This document shows, in pieces, positions 1-6,152 of a stretch of DNA of 7,101 bases. The position numbers were made by a program, and so were the translations under genes. The notes under the pieces are model-generated. The model worked only from the letters and a program-made list of their open reading frames with translations. It was not told the DNA's origin and did not search any database. Source of the DNA: an uncultured Variovorax sp. Lineage in GTDB: Bacteria > Pseudomonadota > Gammaproteobacteria > Burkholderiales > Burkholderiaceae. Within the stretch, counting starts at the first letter, position 1. Every line of letters begins with the position of its first letter. The stretch covers positions 1 through 7,101 of the forward strand of contig CAMLCW010000273.1 in assembly GCA_946478645.1 (NCBI GenBank). The letters run 5' to 3'.

Positions 1-13
1 GGGCAGTCGGTGT

Positions 14-442
14 TCAGCTCTGGATATAGGTCGTGAGCTGCGCGATGGTTTCCTCATGGTCGGAAATGATGTCGTCCATCAGATCCTGGATCGAGATCAT
101 TCCGACCACCTTGTCGCCGTCGACCACCGGCAGGTGGCGGAACTTGCGCTGGCTCATGAGCGCCATGCAGGCGCGGGTGCGGGTCTGCGGCGTCACGGTC
201 ATCACGTCGGGCGTCATGATCTCGGAAACCTTTACTTTTTTGGAATTCTTGCCCTGCAGCGCCACCTTGCGCGTGTAGTCGCGTTCGGACAGGAAGCCCA
301 CGAGCTTCTCGCCGTCCATCACCATCAGCGCGCCGACCTCGAAACGCGCCAGGGTTTCGAGCGCGTCGAACACGCTGGCATCGGGCGAGGTGCGCCATGC
401 GGCGGATTGGTGACGTTTGAGCAGTTCGGAGACTGGTTTCAT
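14..442 (-). CDS. Two-CBS-domain protein (142 aa)
   Basis: This is a small soluble protein made almost entirely of a tandem pair of CBS domains (a Bateman module). The first spans about residues 8-62 and ends in VGFLSERDYTRKV. The second spans about residues 74-132 and contains SEIMTPDVMTVTP, then FRHLPVVDGDKVVGMISIQD. Such stand-alone CBS pairs usually bind adenine nucleotides or related ligands and act as sensors or partners for other proteins; no enzymatic domain is attached and the partner is unknown. The start at 442 is preferred because a GGAG Shine-Dalgarno (plus-strand 451-454) lies 8 nt upstream and the CBS fold begins at once. The same frame stays open to 1519 on this strand, but the extra sequence is low-complexity Arg/Ala/Gly/His typical of GC-rich antisense reading. 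It is divergent from the YlqF-like GTPase gene. The fold is certain; the role is not. Confidence 0.93.
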   Translation of the reverse strand: MKPVSELLKRHQSAAWRTSPDASVFDALETLARFEVGALMVMDGEKLVGFLSERDYTRKVALQGKNSKKVKVSEIMTPDVMTVTPQTRTRACMALMSQRKFRHLPVVDGDKVVGMISIQDLMDDIISDHEETIAQLTTYIQS

Positions 443-450
443 CGCTTGCA

Positions 451-454
451 CTCC
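451..454 (-). promoter_or_regulatory. Shine-Dalgarno for the CBS protein gene
   Basis: On the minus strand GGAG precedes ATG(442) by 8 nt. It supports the short 142-aa start over the much longer open frame upstream. Confidence 0.6.
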
Positions 455-477
455 ATCAAGGATTCTGGCTTCGACCG

Positions 478-525
478 GCGCACCGACGCGCCGTCCTCGG
501 TCAAATGATAGGCGCGTCGGCGCGC
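478..525. repeat. Large inverted repeat around a -10-like hexamer upstream of the CBS gene
   Basis: The arms at 478-492 and 511-525 are reverse complements at 14 of 15 positions (mismatch at 482/521). The inner 10 bp, CCGACGCGCC / GGCGCGTCGG, are perfect. The 18-bp spacer (493-510) ends in ATGATA, which reads TATCAT on the minus strand, a 5/6 match to a sigma-70 -10 element for the CBS gene 63 bp away. The arrangement fits an operator straddling a promoter; in RNA only one arm would be transcribed if that -10 is used. The repeat is seen directly and its function is inferred. Confidence 0.6.
505..510 (-). promoter_or_regulatory. Candidate -10 element for the CBS gene
   Basis: TATCAT on the minus strand (5/6 to TATAAT), 63 bp before the start codon. 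No good -35 hexamer is present at 16-18 bp, so an activator or an atypical promoter would be needed. It abuts one arm of the large inverted repeat. Confidence 0.3.
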
Positions 526-596
526 GCAACGATGTAAAAAAACTCTGTGGGTCCGAGGCCGCGCGGACTGGGAACTTAGGTATCGGTCGCCTGCTG

Positions 597-648
597 GCGA
601 AGGCCTGCACCGATCCCGGGCCACAATGCAGCCCCCGAGGGCCTTCGC
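597..648. repeat. 9-bp perfect inverted repeat upstream of the YlqF-like gene
   Basis: GCGAAGGCC (597-605) and GGCCTTCGC (640-648) are perfect reverse complements separated by 34 bp. The spacer contains CACAAT (622-627), a weak -10-like hexamer reading toward the GTPase gene. A second nested pair, ATCGGT (582-587) / ACCGAT (609-614), overlaps the left arm, so alternative stems are possible. It could be an operator or a leader RNA fold; no function can be assigned from sequence. Confidence 0.4.
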
Positions 649-709
649 GGGCCATCCGGCGACAGCCGCAGCGAGAACGTACGTACAAGGAAAGAAAGAA
701 CACCCACCG

Positions 710-1669
710 ATGGCGATCCAGTGGTTCCCCGGTCACATGCACCTGACCCAGAAGGCCATCACCGAGCGCGTGAAGGACATCGACGTGGTCATCGAGCTGC
801 TCGATGCGCGCCTGCCGGGCTCCAGCGCCAATCCGATGCTGGCCGAACTCACGGCCAGCCGGCCGACGCTGAAGGTGCTCAACAAGCAGGACCTGGCCGA
901 CCCGGCGCGCACGGCAGCCTGGCTCGCGCACTACAACGCGCTGCCCGCCACGCGCGCCATTTCGCTCGACGCGAGCCTGACCACGCCCGCGCAGGCAATC
1001 GTGCGCGCCTGCCATGAACTGTCGCCCAACCGCGGCGGCATGGCCAAGCCGATGCGCGTGCTGATCTGCGGCATTCCCAACGTCGGCAAGTCGACGCTCG
1101 TCAACGCGCTCACGGGCAGCCGCAAGGCCAAGACCGGCGACGAGGCCGGCATCACCAAACTGGAGCAGCGCATCACGCTGGCCGACGATTTCTACCTCTG
1201 GGACACGCCGGGCATGCTGTGGCCGCGCATCGTGGTGCCCAAGAGCGGCTACAACCTCGCCGCGAGCGGTGCGGTGGGCCGCAATGCCTTCGACGAGGAA
1301 GAGGTCGCGCTCGAACTGCTCGGCTACCTGAAGGCGCACTATGCGGGCGGCATCGCCACGCGCTTCAAGCTCGAACATGACGCCGCCGCCATCGCGGCGA
1401 TGAAGGACGAGGAACTGCTCGAGGCCATCGGCCGCAAGCGCGGCGCGCTGCTCGGCAAGGGGCGCGTCAACCTGCAGAAGGCGGCCGAGATCGTGATGCA
1501 CGAATTCCGCGCGGGCCACCTCGGGCGCATCACGCTCGAGACGCCCGAGGAGTTCGCAGCCTGGCTGGCCGAGGGTCAGCGCATCGACGCCGAGCGGGCC
1601 GCGAAGAAGGCGGCGCGAGGCAAGCGCGGCAAGGCCACGTCCGACACCCCGCCCGGGCCGAACGCCTGA
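710..1669 (+). CDS. ylqF: YlqF/RbgA-like circularly permuted ribosome-assembly GTPase (319 aa)
   Basis: A P-loop GTPase with the permuted motif order of the YlqF/RbgA family: G4 NKQD (58-61) first, a G5-like ISLD near 84, then G1 GIPNVGKS (121-128), a G2-type Thr (T149 in GDEAGIT) and G3 DTPG (165-168). The N-terminus MAIQWFPGHM is the family signature and fixes the start at 710; the frame is open upstream to 626 but that stretch is non-conserved. In Bacillus, RbgA acts late in 50S subunit assembly, and a similar cytoplasmic role is the natural inference. At 319 aa it is longer than Bacillus YlqF (about 280) because of a C-terminal tail rich in Lys, Arg and Ala (about 293-319), possibly for rRNA contact. 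The nearest SD-like run, AAGGAA (687-692), is unusually far (17 nt) from the ATG. The gene ends 24 bp from the convergent DUF4139 gene, with no visible terminator. Confidence 0.95.
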   Translation: MAIQWFPGHMHLTQKAITERVKDIDVVIELLDARLPGSSANPMLAELTASRPTLKVLNKQDLADPARTAAWLAHYNALPATRAISLDASLTTPAQAIVRACHELSPNRGGMAKPMRVLICGIPNVGKSTLVNALTGSRKAKTGDEAGITKLEQRITLADDFYLWDTPGMLWPRIVVPKSGYNLAASGAVGRNAFDEEEVALELLGYLKAHYAGGIATRFKLEHDAAAIAAMKDEELLEAIGRKRGALLGKGRVNLQKAAEIVMHEFRAGHLGRITLETPEEFAAWLAEGQRIDAERAAKKAARGKRGKATSDTPPGPNA

Positions 1670-1693
1670 AGTGCTGCAAGGCCGCGCCGCCGC

Positions 1694-3343
1694 TCAGCGC
1701 ATCTGCAGCCGCGCGTCCTTCGGATAGCCGATGGTGTAGTCGGCCGCCACGCGCGCGGTCTGGCCCGCGGCCAGGTCGAAGCGCCACATCGCCAGGCCGG
1801 GCTGCCTGTTCCATGCGAGCTCGGCCGGTTGCGGCGAGAACTGCGCGGCCACGCGCACCGCTTCGTCGACGGAGACCGGCGCAGCTTCGAGCACCTGCAC
1901 CGCGATCGGCGTGCGATGGCGGTTCTCGACCACGTAGGCGCGCTGCACCTTGCGCTCGGCGCGCGTGCCGGCAAAGCCCCCGGTGCCCTGGTTGTCGGTC
2001 TCGGGCTCGGCCTGCACGCGCACCAGCTCGTCGCGGCCGAACGACAGCGTGAGCGTGGCCTCGGCCGGTGCGGTCCAGCGGCCGTTGCCCACGTAGTTGC
2101 CGTCGCGGTAAAGCTGCAGCGGCCCGGCGGGCCAGACGCCCGCGGGCCGGGCCAGTTCGGCCACCAGGAAGGCGCTCGCGTCGATGCGCGGGCTGGTGCG
2201 TGCGGCGAGGCTGGCGGTGTCCTCGTGATGGCCGAGCGTCAGCGTGACGCGCTGGCCGTTCGAAGGCACGTCGATCTGCTGCGGCAGCGCGAATTCGGTC
2301 GCGAAGGCGTTGTCGAACACGCTGGCGTCGAAGAGTGGCGCCGCAGCGGGCAGCGCCTGCCGCTCGGCCATCGCCGCGGGGGCCGGCGCGGCCAGCATCG
2401 GCGCGATGGCGTCGTCGGTGCGCCGGGCCTGCGGCTGCGGCGGCGGTTCGATGCCGATGCGCCATGCGCCTGGCGTGCGGCCCGCGGTGTCGCGGCGCGG
2501 CTGGCCGGTGGAGAGCACGAGCTTCACGCCCTGCCAGTCTTCGCCCGTGGCCTGGGCCACGAGCGCCTGGCGCTCGATGCGCACCTTGCGCGTCGCGGTG
2601 TCGAGCAGGGCGCGGTAGCTGGGTGTCCAGCCCGGGCCGTGGACCTGGTAGCTGAGCTTCACGTCGGCATCGGCTTCGGCCGCGAGCGTCACGGTCACGG
2701 CGATGACCTGGCCGCCCTGGCCCTGCGTCCGCCGGCGCTCGGCCACCAGCGGGTCGAGCAGGCGGTCGATCTCGGCCTGGCTGCGCGCCAGCTGGTGCTG
2801 CCTGAGCAGCGCGTCCTGGCCGGTTCGGCGCATCGCGTCGGCCATGGCCGCGAGCTGGCGCGGGTCGGCCGGCGCCCGCGCGGCCGGGCCTGAAGCATCG
2901 CCGCCCGCAAATCCCTTGAGATAGCCGGTGACCAGGCCCAGTGCGTCCTTCTCGGCCTGCAGCGCGGCCTTGCGGTCCTCGAGTTCGCGGATGCGACCGT
3001 CGAGCGCGCTCGCTGCGCAGCGCTGCGACAGCGCGCGCCCCTCGCCGAGCACCGAGGTCTCGCCGACGCGCACCGATGCGGGTGCCGACACCTGCAGGCT
3101 TTGCACGTCGAGCCCGGCCGGCAGGCAGGCGAAGGTGACCGAGCGGCTGCCGGCCGCGATGCGCGCCACGCGTTCCACGGTGGCGCTGCCGGGATAGACC
3201 TTGACCTGGGTGATGCGCGAGCTGTCGACCGCGGCGGCCTGTTCGGCGGCGCCGAGAAGCAGCGCCCAGGCCATCGCCAGCGCGGTGGCGCGCCGGCCGG
3301 CGCGCAGGACGAGGGGCGCAGTGGGGGACGAAAAGACGTTCAT
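1694..3343 (-). CDS. DUF4139 / mucoidy-inhibitor MuiA-family exported protein (549 aa)
   Basis: The N-terminus has Arg residues, a hydrophobic stretch (about 18-32) and an Ala-rich AEQAAA|VD site, a probable signal peptide cleaved near residue 38. The family's N-terminal domain (DUF4140-like) follows: ITQVKVYPGSATVERVAR at 44-61 and the typical LPAGLD at 74-79. Next comes a charged helical, probably coiled-coil region (about 115-205), then the DUF4139 beta-rich domain from about 213 to the end, with VKLSYQVHGPGWTPSY (228-243), LVLSTGQP (275-282) and a C-terminal AADYTIGYPKD. A low-complexity Ala/Pro insert lies at about 295-337. Length is normal for the family. Biochemical function is unknown; the MuiA name comes from a mucoidy phenotype. 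The start at 3343 has GAGG 5 nt upstream; the longer open frame upstream to 3508 lacks a signal peptide at its start. It faces the GTPase gene and is divergent from the thioesterase. Confidence 0.9.
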   Translation of the reverse strand: MNVFSSPTAPLVLRAGRRATALAMAWALLLGAAEQAAAVDSSRITQVKVYPGSATVERVARIAAGSRSVTFACLPAGLDVQSLQVSAPASVRVGETSVLGEGRALSQRCAASALDGRIRELEDRKAALQAEKDALGLVTGYLKGFAGGDASGPAARAPADPRQLAAMADAMRRTGQDALLRQHQLARSQAEIDRLLDPLVAERRRTQGQGGQVIAVTVTLAAEADADVKLSYQVHGPGWTPSYRALLDTATRKVRIERQALVAQATGEDWQGVKLVLSTGQPRRDTAGRTPGAWRIGIEPPPQPQARRTDDAIAPMLAAPAPAAMAERQALPAAAPLFDASVFDNAFATEFALPQQIDVPSNGQRVTLTLGHHEDTASLAARTSPRIDASAFLVAELARPAGVWPAGPLQLYRDGNYVGNGRWTAPAEATLTLSFGRDELVRVQAEPETDNQGTGGFAGTRAERKVQRAYVVENRHRTPIAVQVLEAAPVSVDEAVRVAAQFSPQPAELAWNRQPGLAMWRFDLAAGQTARVAADYTIGYPKDARLQMR

Positions 3344-3348
3344 GGAGA

Positions 3349-3352
3349 CCTC
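3349..3352 (-). promoter_or_regulatory. Shine-Dalgarno for the DUF4139 gene
   Basis: On the minus strand GAGG is followed by 5 nt and then ATG(3343). This supports the start that places the signal peptide at the N-terminus. Confidence 0.6.
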
Positions 3353-3491
3353 GGGAGTGAATCGTTGCCCCACTGCTACGGCCAGCGCTTCGGAACGGGG
3401 TTCGGCCGGTCGAAAAAAAGTCGCTGTCGCCGAGGTAACGCCCGGCGCGGATTCGTCGCGCGCGCGACCGCGGCGCGGGGCGGCCGTTCCT

Positions 3492-3511
3492 AAAGTGGCG
3501 CCATCCACTTT
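3492..3511. repeat. Perfect 7-bp dyad upstream of the thioesterase gene
   Basis: AAAGTGG (3492-3498) and CCACTTT (3505-3511) are perfect reverse complements with a 6-bp spacer, ending 17 bp before the thioesterase ATG in the 185-bp divergent region shared with the DUF4139 gene. TAAAGT (3491-3496) at the left arm resembles a -10 element (4/6) reading right, but no matching -35 is visible. It may be an operator overlapping the promoter, or a short 5'-UTR hairpin. The rest of 3344-3528 shows an A-run at 3413-3419 and nothing else I can name. Confidence 0.45.
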
Positions 3512-3528
3512 CCGAAAGCGAGACCGCC

Positions 3529-3966
3529 ATGCTCGACACCATCCAGGCCATCAACAAACTGGCCGCCTTCAACCGCTGGGCCGGCTTCGAGGTCACGCGG
3601 GCCGAAGCCGGCGAAGCCGAACTGCGCATGGCGTGGCGCGAGGAGGACATGGGCCAGTACGCCGGCTTCCTTCATGCTGGGATGATCGGCGCGATGCTCG
3701 ACACCGCCTGCGGTTTTGCAGCCGCCACGGTGTCGGGGCGAGTGCTGGCGTCGCAGTTCTCGGTCAACTGCCTCTCGCCCGCGGTGGGGCGCGTGTTCGT
3801 GGCGCGCGGCAAGGTGGTGAAAGCCGGGCGCAGGCAGGTCTTTGCCGCGGCCGAGCTCTATGGCCAGGGCGAGGGCGACAGCCTCAAGCTCGTGGCGACC
3901 GGGAACGCCATCCTGGTGCCGGAGAACGAGGCGTCGCCGGCGCAACGGCCTCCGGCCGGCGCTTGA
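3529..3966 (+). CDS. PaaI-family hotdog-fold thioesterase (145 aa)
   Basis: A single hotdog domain of normal length for the PaaI / YbgC-like acyl-CoA thioesterases. The signature helix segment is FLHAGMIGAMLDTACGFAA (47-65): H49-A-G51 replaces the usual HGG, and D58 sits where the catalytic acidic residue of the family is found. N15 in the first helix (FNRWAGFEV) may help bind substrate. The strands after the helix (LASQFSVNCLSPAVG, VFVARGKVVKAGRR, QVFAAAELYG, LKLVATGNAILVP) complete the fold. The likely reaction is hydrolysis of an acyl- or aryl-CoA thioester in the cytoplasm; the acyl group cannot be predicted. No clear Shine-Dalgarno precedes ATG(3529). The last 83 bp overlap the 3' end of the acyltransferase gene on the other strand. 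These bases encode the last predicted beta strand here, so this gene needs them. Confidence 0.9.
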   Translation: MLDTIQAINKLAAFNRWAGFEVTRAEAGEAELRMAWREEDMGQYAGFLHAGMIGAMLDTACGFAAATVSGRVLASQFSVNCLSPAVGRVFVARGKVVKAGRRQVFAAAELYGQGEGDSLKLVATGNAILVPENEASPAQRPPAGA

Positions 3967-5122
3967 GGCCGAACAGCGGGCGGAGCCAGCCGGCGCGGCG
4001 GATCAGCCCGTCGGTCAGCAGCCAGCAGCCGCCGAGGGTCAGCGCCACGAGCAGCGCCGGCTCCAGCACCGGCCCCAGCGCCAGCGGCGCGAGCAGCACG
4101 ATGCCCACCACGATCAGCGTCTGGTGCAGCATGTACCAGGGAAACACCGATTCGTTGGCCCAGCCGAGCCACCGCCATGGCCGGTTCAGGTGGCGATGGG
4201 CATGGCCCAGGATCGTGGCGAGCGCAAACCACAGGTAGAGCATGCGCAACAGGTCGATCAGCGGCGCGGGCGGTGGCGCCGCGGTGCCGAGCCGCAGCAG
4301 CACGAAGGCGCCGAAGGCCGCGGCCGCCAGGGCGAGCGAGGCCCACCGCAGGCGCACCAGCTCGCGCCAGATGCCGCCGGCCGTGTCCGCGCCCAGCCAC
4401 CAGCCGTAGGCGAACACCGTGAAGTAGATGCCGTGCAGGTAGAGGTCGTGCACGAGGTCGTGCGTGGGCGGAAAGTGCCGCGCCAGCAGCATCGTCCATG
4501 CCGCCAGCGGCAGGGCAGGCAGCAGCACCAGCCTCGCGCCGCGCAGCCGGTTGAAGCCGTCGCCGAGCCGCCGGCCCGCGCGCGAACGCCAGAGCGGCAG
4601 CGTCAGCGCCACCAGCGCCGTGTAGGTGAACAGGTAGGGCAGGTACCAGAGGTGGTTCCAGGTGATGCCGAAGGCGGCGCCCGTGAAGGCCTCCGCCGGC
4701 CATGGATCGTTCATCGGCAGGTAGCGCAACATGAAGGCGCCGAAGCCCGGCGCCACCATGCCCCGCCCCACGCCTTCCGCATAGGCCTGGTAAGGCACCA
4801 CCACCGCCATGCCGAAGGCGAGCGGCAGCATCAGCCGCAGGCCGCGGCCGCGCAGCAATTGCCAGGTGCCCCGGCCGCGGCACAGGAAAGCCAGCGACAC
4901 GCCCGAGACCAGGAACACCAGGTCCATGCGCCAGATGTTGAGCGCGCGCATCGGCCACTGCAGCCATTCGACCACGTGCGGGCTCTTGAGATGCCACGGC
5001 CAATCGGCCACGTAGTACATCGCCACGTGGTAGAGGATCACGAGCCCGAAGGCGAGCGCACGCAGCGCGTCGATGTCGTGGCGGCGCACGGGCGGGGCGG
5101 TGTTCGCATTCATGCGGCGCAT
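3884..5122 (-). CDS. Acyltransferase-3 / OpgC-like integral membrane acyltransferase (412 aa)
   Basis: A polytopic inner-membrane protein with about ten hydrophobic segments and the Acyl_transf_3 (PF01757) layout. The opening HDIDALRALAFGLVILYH carries the family's R-X10-H motif (R21 and H32, end of the first helix). WRMDLVFLVSGVSLAFL (64-80), a basic loop RGRGLRLMLP (91-100), WNHLWYLPYLFTYTAL (155-170) and FPWYMLHQTLIVV (327-339) follow. These enzymes move acyl groups (acetyl, succinyl and similar) across or onto envelope glycans; the style recalls OpgC/MdoC-type succinyltransferases, but the substrate is not visible. ATG(5122) and ATG(5113) are both possible starts, with no Shine-Dalgarno at either. 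The final 27 residues (386-412) are a Pro/Arg/Ala-rich, probably disordered tail encoded entirely within the thioesterase gene. The gene is divergent from the LytTR regulator across 125 bp, which suggests a regulatory link. Confidence 0.9.
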   Translation of the reverse strand: MRRMNANTAPPVRRHDIDALRALAFGLVILYHVAMYYVADWPWHLKSPHVVEWLQWPMRALNIWRMDLVFLVSGVSLAFLCRGRGTWQLLRGRGLRLMLPLAFGMAVVVPYQAYAEGVGRGMVAPGFGAFMLRYLPMNDPWPAEAFTGAAFGITWNHLWYLPYLFTYTALVALTLPLWRSRAGRRLGDGFNRLRGARLVLLPALPLAAWTMLLARHFPPTHDLVHDLYLHGIYFTVFAYGWWLGADTAGGIWRELVRLRWASLALAAAAFGAFVLLRLGTAAPPPAPLIDLLRMLYLWFALATILGHAHRHLNRPWRWLGWANESVFPWYMLHQTLIVVGIVLLAPLALGPVLEPALLVALTLGGCWLLTDGLIRRAGWLRPLFGLKRRPEAVAPATPRSPAPGWRSRSPRA

Positions 5123-5135
5123 GGTGGCGCCGGCG

Positions 5136-5150
5136 CGCCCGCTGCGGGCG
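5136..5150. repeat. Short GC-rich dyad near the acyltransferase start
   Basis: CGCCCG (5136-5141) and CGGGCG (5145-5150) form a perfect 6-bp inverted repeat with a 3-bp centre, 14 bp upstream of ATG(5122). As RNA it would be a tight hairpin just before the acyltransferase start and could hide it, but such dyads are common by chance in GC-rich DNA. Confidence 0.25.
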
Positions 5151-5156
5151 GCACGG

Positions 5157-5186
5157 GTGACGAAGCGCCGGGCCTTTGTGACGAGC
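5157..5186. promoter_or_regulatory. Candidate LytTR-binding site: GTGACGA direct repeat, 21-bp period
   Basis: GTGACGA occurs at 5157-5163 and again at 5178-5184, start to start 21 bp (two helical turns). Taken as 9-mers, GTGACGAAG and GTGACGAGC match at 7 of 9 positions with a 12-bp spacer. LytTR-domain proteins such as AgrA, YehT and YpdB bind two direct repeats of about this size and spacing on one DNA face. The site lies 62 bp before the LytTR gene and 35 bp before the divergent acyltransferase gene, so one bound dimer could control both. The repeat is seen directly; binding is inferred. Confidence 0.5.
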
Positions 5187-5234
5187 GGTGGCCCGCAGGG
5201 ACGGAATTTGCCGGCGCCGCGGCCCGAAGCTCGC

Positions 5235-5240
5235 GAGAAT
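5235..5240 (+). promoter_or_regulatory. Candidate -10 element just before the LytTR start
   Basis: GAGAAT (4/6 to TATAAT) ends 7 nt before ATG(5248). If used, transcription would start at or beside the start codon, giving a leaderless mRNA, consistent with the absence of a clear Shine-Dalgarno. No convincing -35 is present, so activation from the upstream direct repeat would be needed. Confidence 0.22.
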
Positions 5241-5247
5241 GCCGGCC

Positions 5248-6138
5248 ATGCGCGATGCCTCCCGCAACCTGTACGAACGCTACGAGCCCATCCGCCGCCG
5301 CGTGGAAGTGGGTTTCTGGATCGTCTTCATGGCGCTGCAGGCGCTCTTCAACACCACGGTGGCACTGGTCGACGCACGCGACCGCGCGGTGCCGCGCGCG
5401 GGCTGGGAAATCGTGACCTGGGAGCTTTCGAGCCACCTCGTGCTGCTGGCGCTGGTGCCGGCGGTGGTGGCGCTCCAGCGCCGGCTCGCGCCGCTCGCGC
5501 GGACCCGGCTGCTGCACTACCTGGCCTGGCACCTGGCCGGCAGCGTGGTGTTCAGCCTGGTGCACGTGGCGGCAATGTTCGCGCTGCGGGCGCTGGTCTA
5601 TGCGGCCGCCGGCGAGCACTACGACTTCGCGGGCTGGACCGGCCGCTGGGGCTACGAATACCTCAAGGACGTGCGCGCCTACCTGGCCATGGTGTTCGGC
5701 ATCTGGGTCTACAGCGTCTTCATGCTGCGGCTGCAGGGCGAGGCGCGCGTGCTCGATCCGCCCGAGGGTGCGCCGGCCGTCCCGCCGTCGGCGCCGGCCG
5801 TTCCGGCCGCGCGGCCCGAGCGCTTCCTGGTGCGCAAGCTGCGGCGCGAATTCCTGATCGCCGCGGGCGACATCGACTGGCTCCAGGCCCAGGGCAACTA
5901 CGTCGGCCTGCACGTCAACGGGCACGACTATCTGCTGCGCGCCACGCTGACCGACTTTCTGGCGCAGCTCGACCCGGCGCTGTTCGTGCGCGTGCACCGC
6001 AGCCATGCGGTCAACGTCTCGCGCGTGAAGGAGATCGAGCCGCTCGACGGCGGCGATGCGCGGCTGCACATGCATGACGGCAGCATCGTGCCCTGCAGCC
6101 GCCGCTACCGCGACGCCCTGCGCGGCACGGCCGCCTGA
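5248..6138 (+). CDS. Membrane-anchored LytTR-family transcriptional regulator (296 aa)
   Basis: Four predicted transmembrane helices (about 22-42, 55-77, 90-120 and 141-162) are followed by a Pro/Ala linker (about 170-190) and a C-terminal LytTR DNA-binding domain (about 191-292). The domain has the hallmark IDWLQAQGNYVGLHV (209-223), LLRATLTDFLAQL, FVRVHRSHAVNVSRVKEI (246-263) and GSIVPCSRRYRDAL (278-291). There is no receiver domain and no phospho-acceptor Asp, so it is not a classical two-component regulator. The membrane part presumably senses a signal or binds a partner and controls DNA binding from the membrane. The linker holds two 7-residue repeats. The start is either ATG(5248) or ATG(5239), which adds three residues; neither has a good Shine-Dalgarno. 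The divergent acyltransferase gene and the direct repeat between them suggest target and autoregulation. The architecture is confident; the signal is unknown. Confidence 0.92.
   Translation: MRDASRNLYERYEPIRRRVEVGFWIVFMALQALFNTTVALVDARDRAVPRAGWEIVTWELSSHLVLLALVPAVVALQRRLAPLARTRLLHYLAWHLAGSVVFSLVHVAAMFALRALVYAAAGEHYDFAGWTGRWGYEYLKDVRAYLAMVFGIWVYSVFMLRLQGEARVLDPPEGAPAVPPSAPAVPAARPERFLVRKLRREFLIAAGDIDWLQAQGNYVGLHVNGHDYLLRATLTDFLAQLDPALFVRVHRSHAVNVSRVKEIEPLDGGDARLHMHDGSIVPCSRRYRDALRGTAA
5770..5811 (+). repeat. 21-bp tandem repeat encoding the LytTR linker
   Basis: Two adjacent 21-bp units (5770-5790 and 5791-5811) share their first 11 bases, GCGCCGGCCGT, and encode APAVPPS and APAVPAA (residues 175-188). 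They form the flexible linker between the membrane part and the LytTR domain; copy number could vary between strains. Confidence 0.55.
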
Positions 6139-6152
6139 ACTCGGGCTGCCGG

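Noticed and set aside
677..686. ACGTACGTAC palindromic run before the GTPase gene as an operator
   Set aside because: A simple self-complementary repeat of a 4-mer; too short and ordinary to support a function.
626..709. Upstream ATG(626) as the start of the YlqF-like protein
   Set aside because: The family begins at MAIQWFPGHM (710); the extra 28 residues are not conserved in character and the frame is open only by base composition.
443..1519. Long open minus-strand extension of the CBS gene, opposite the GTPase gene
   Set aside because: Low-complexity Arg/Ala/Gly/His/Val sequence without domains, opposite a strongly conserved gene; a GC-rich antisense artefact. The Shine-Dalgarno and fold place the start at 442.
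1670..1693. Bidirectional terminator between the convergent GTPase and DUF4139 genes
   Set aside because: Only a weak 6-bp GCTGCA (1673-1678) / TGCAGC (1704-1709) pairing with a long loop and no T-run.
1530..3650. A 706-codon minus-strand open frame in another frame over the DUF4139 gene
   Set aside because: Its translation is mostly Arg/Gly/Ala/Pro with no recognisable domain; the DUF4139 frame has a signal peptide and family motifs.
3842..5416. A 524-codon plus-strand open frame opposite the acyltransferase
   Set aside because: Rich in Gln/Arg/His/Ala with no domain, the typical antisense image of a GC-rich membrane protein gene.
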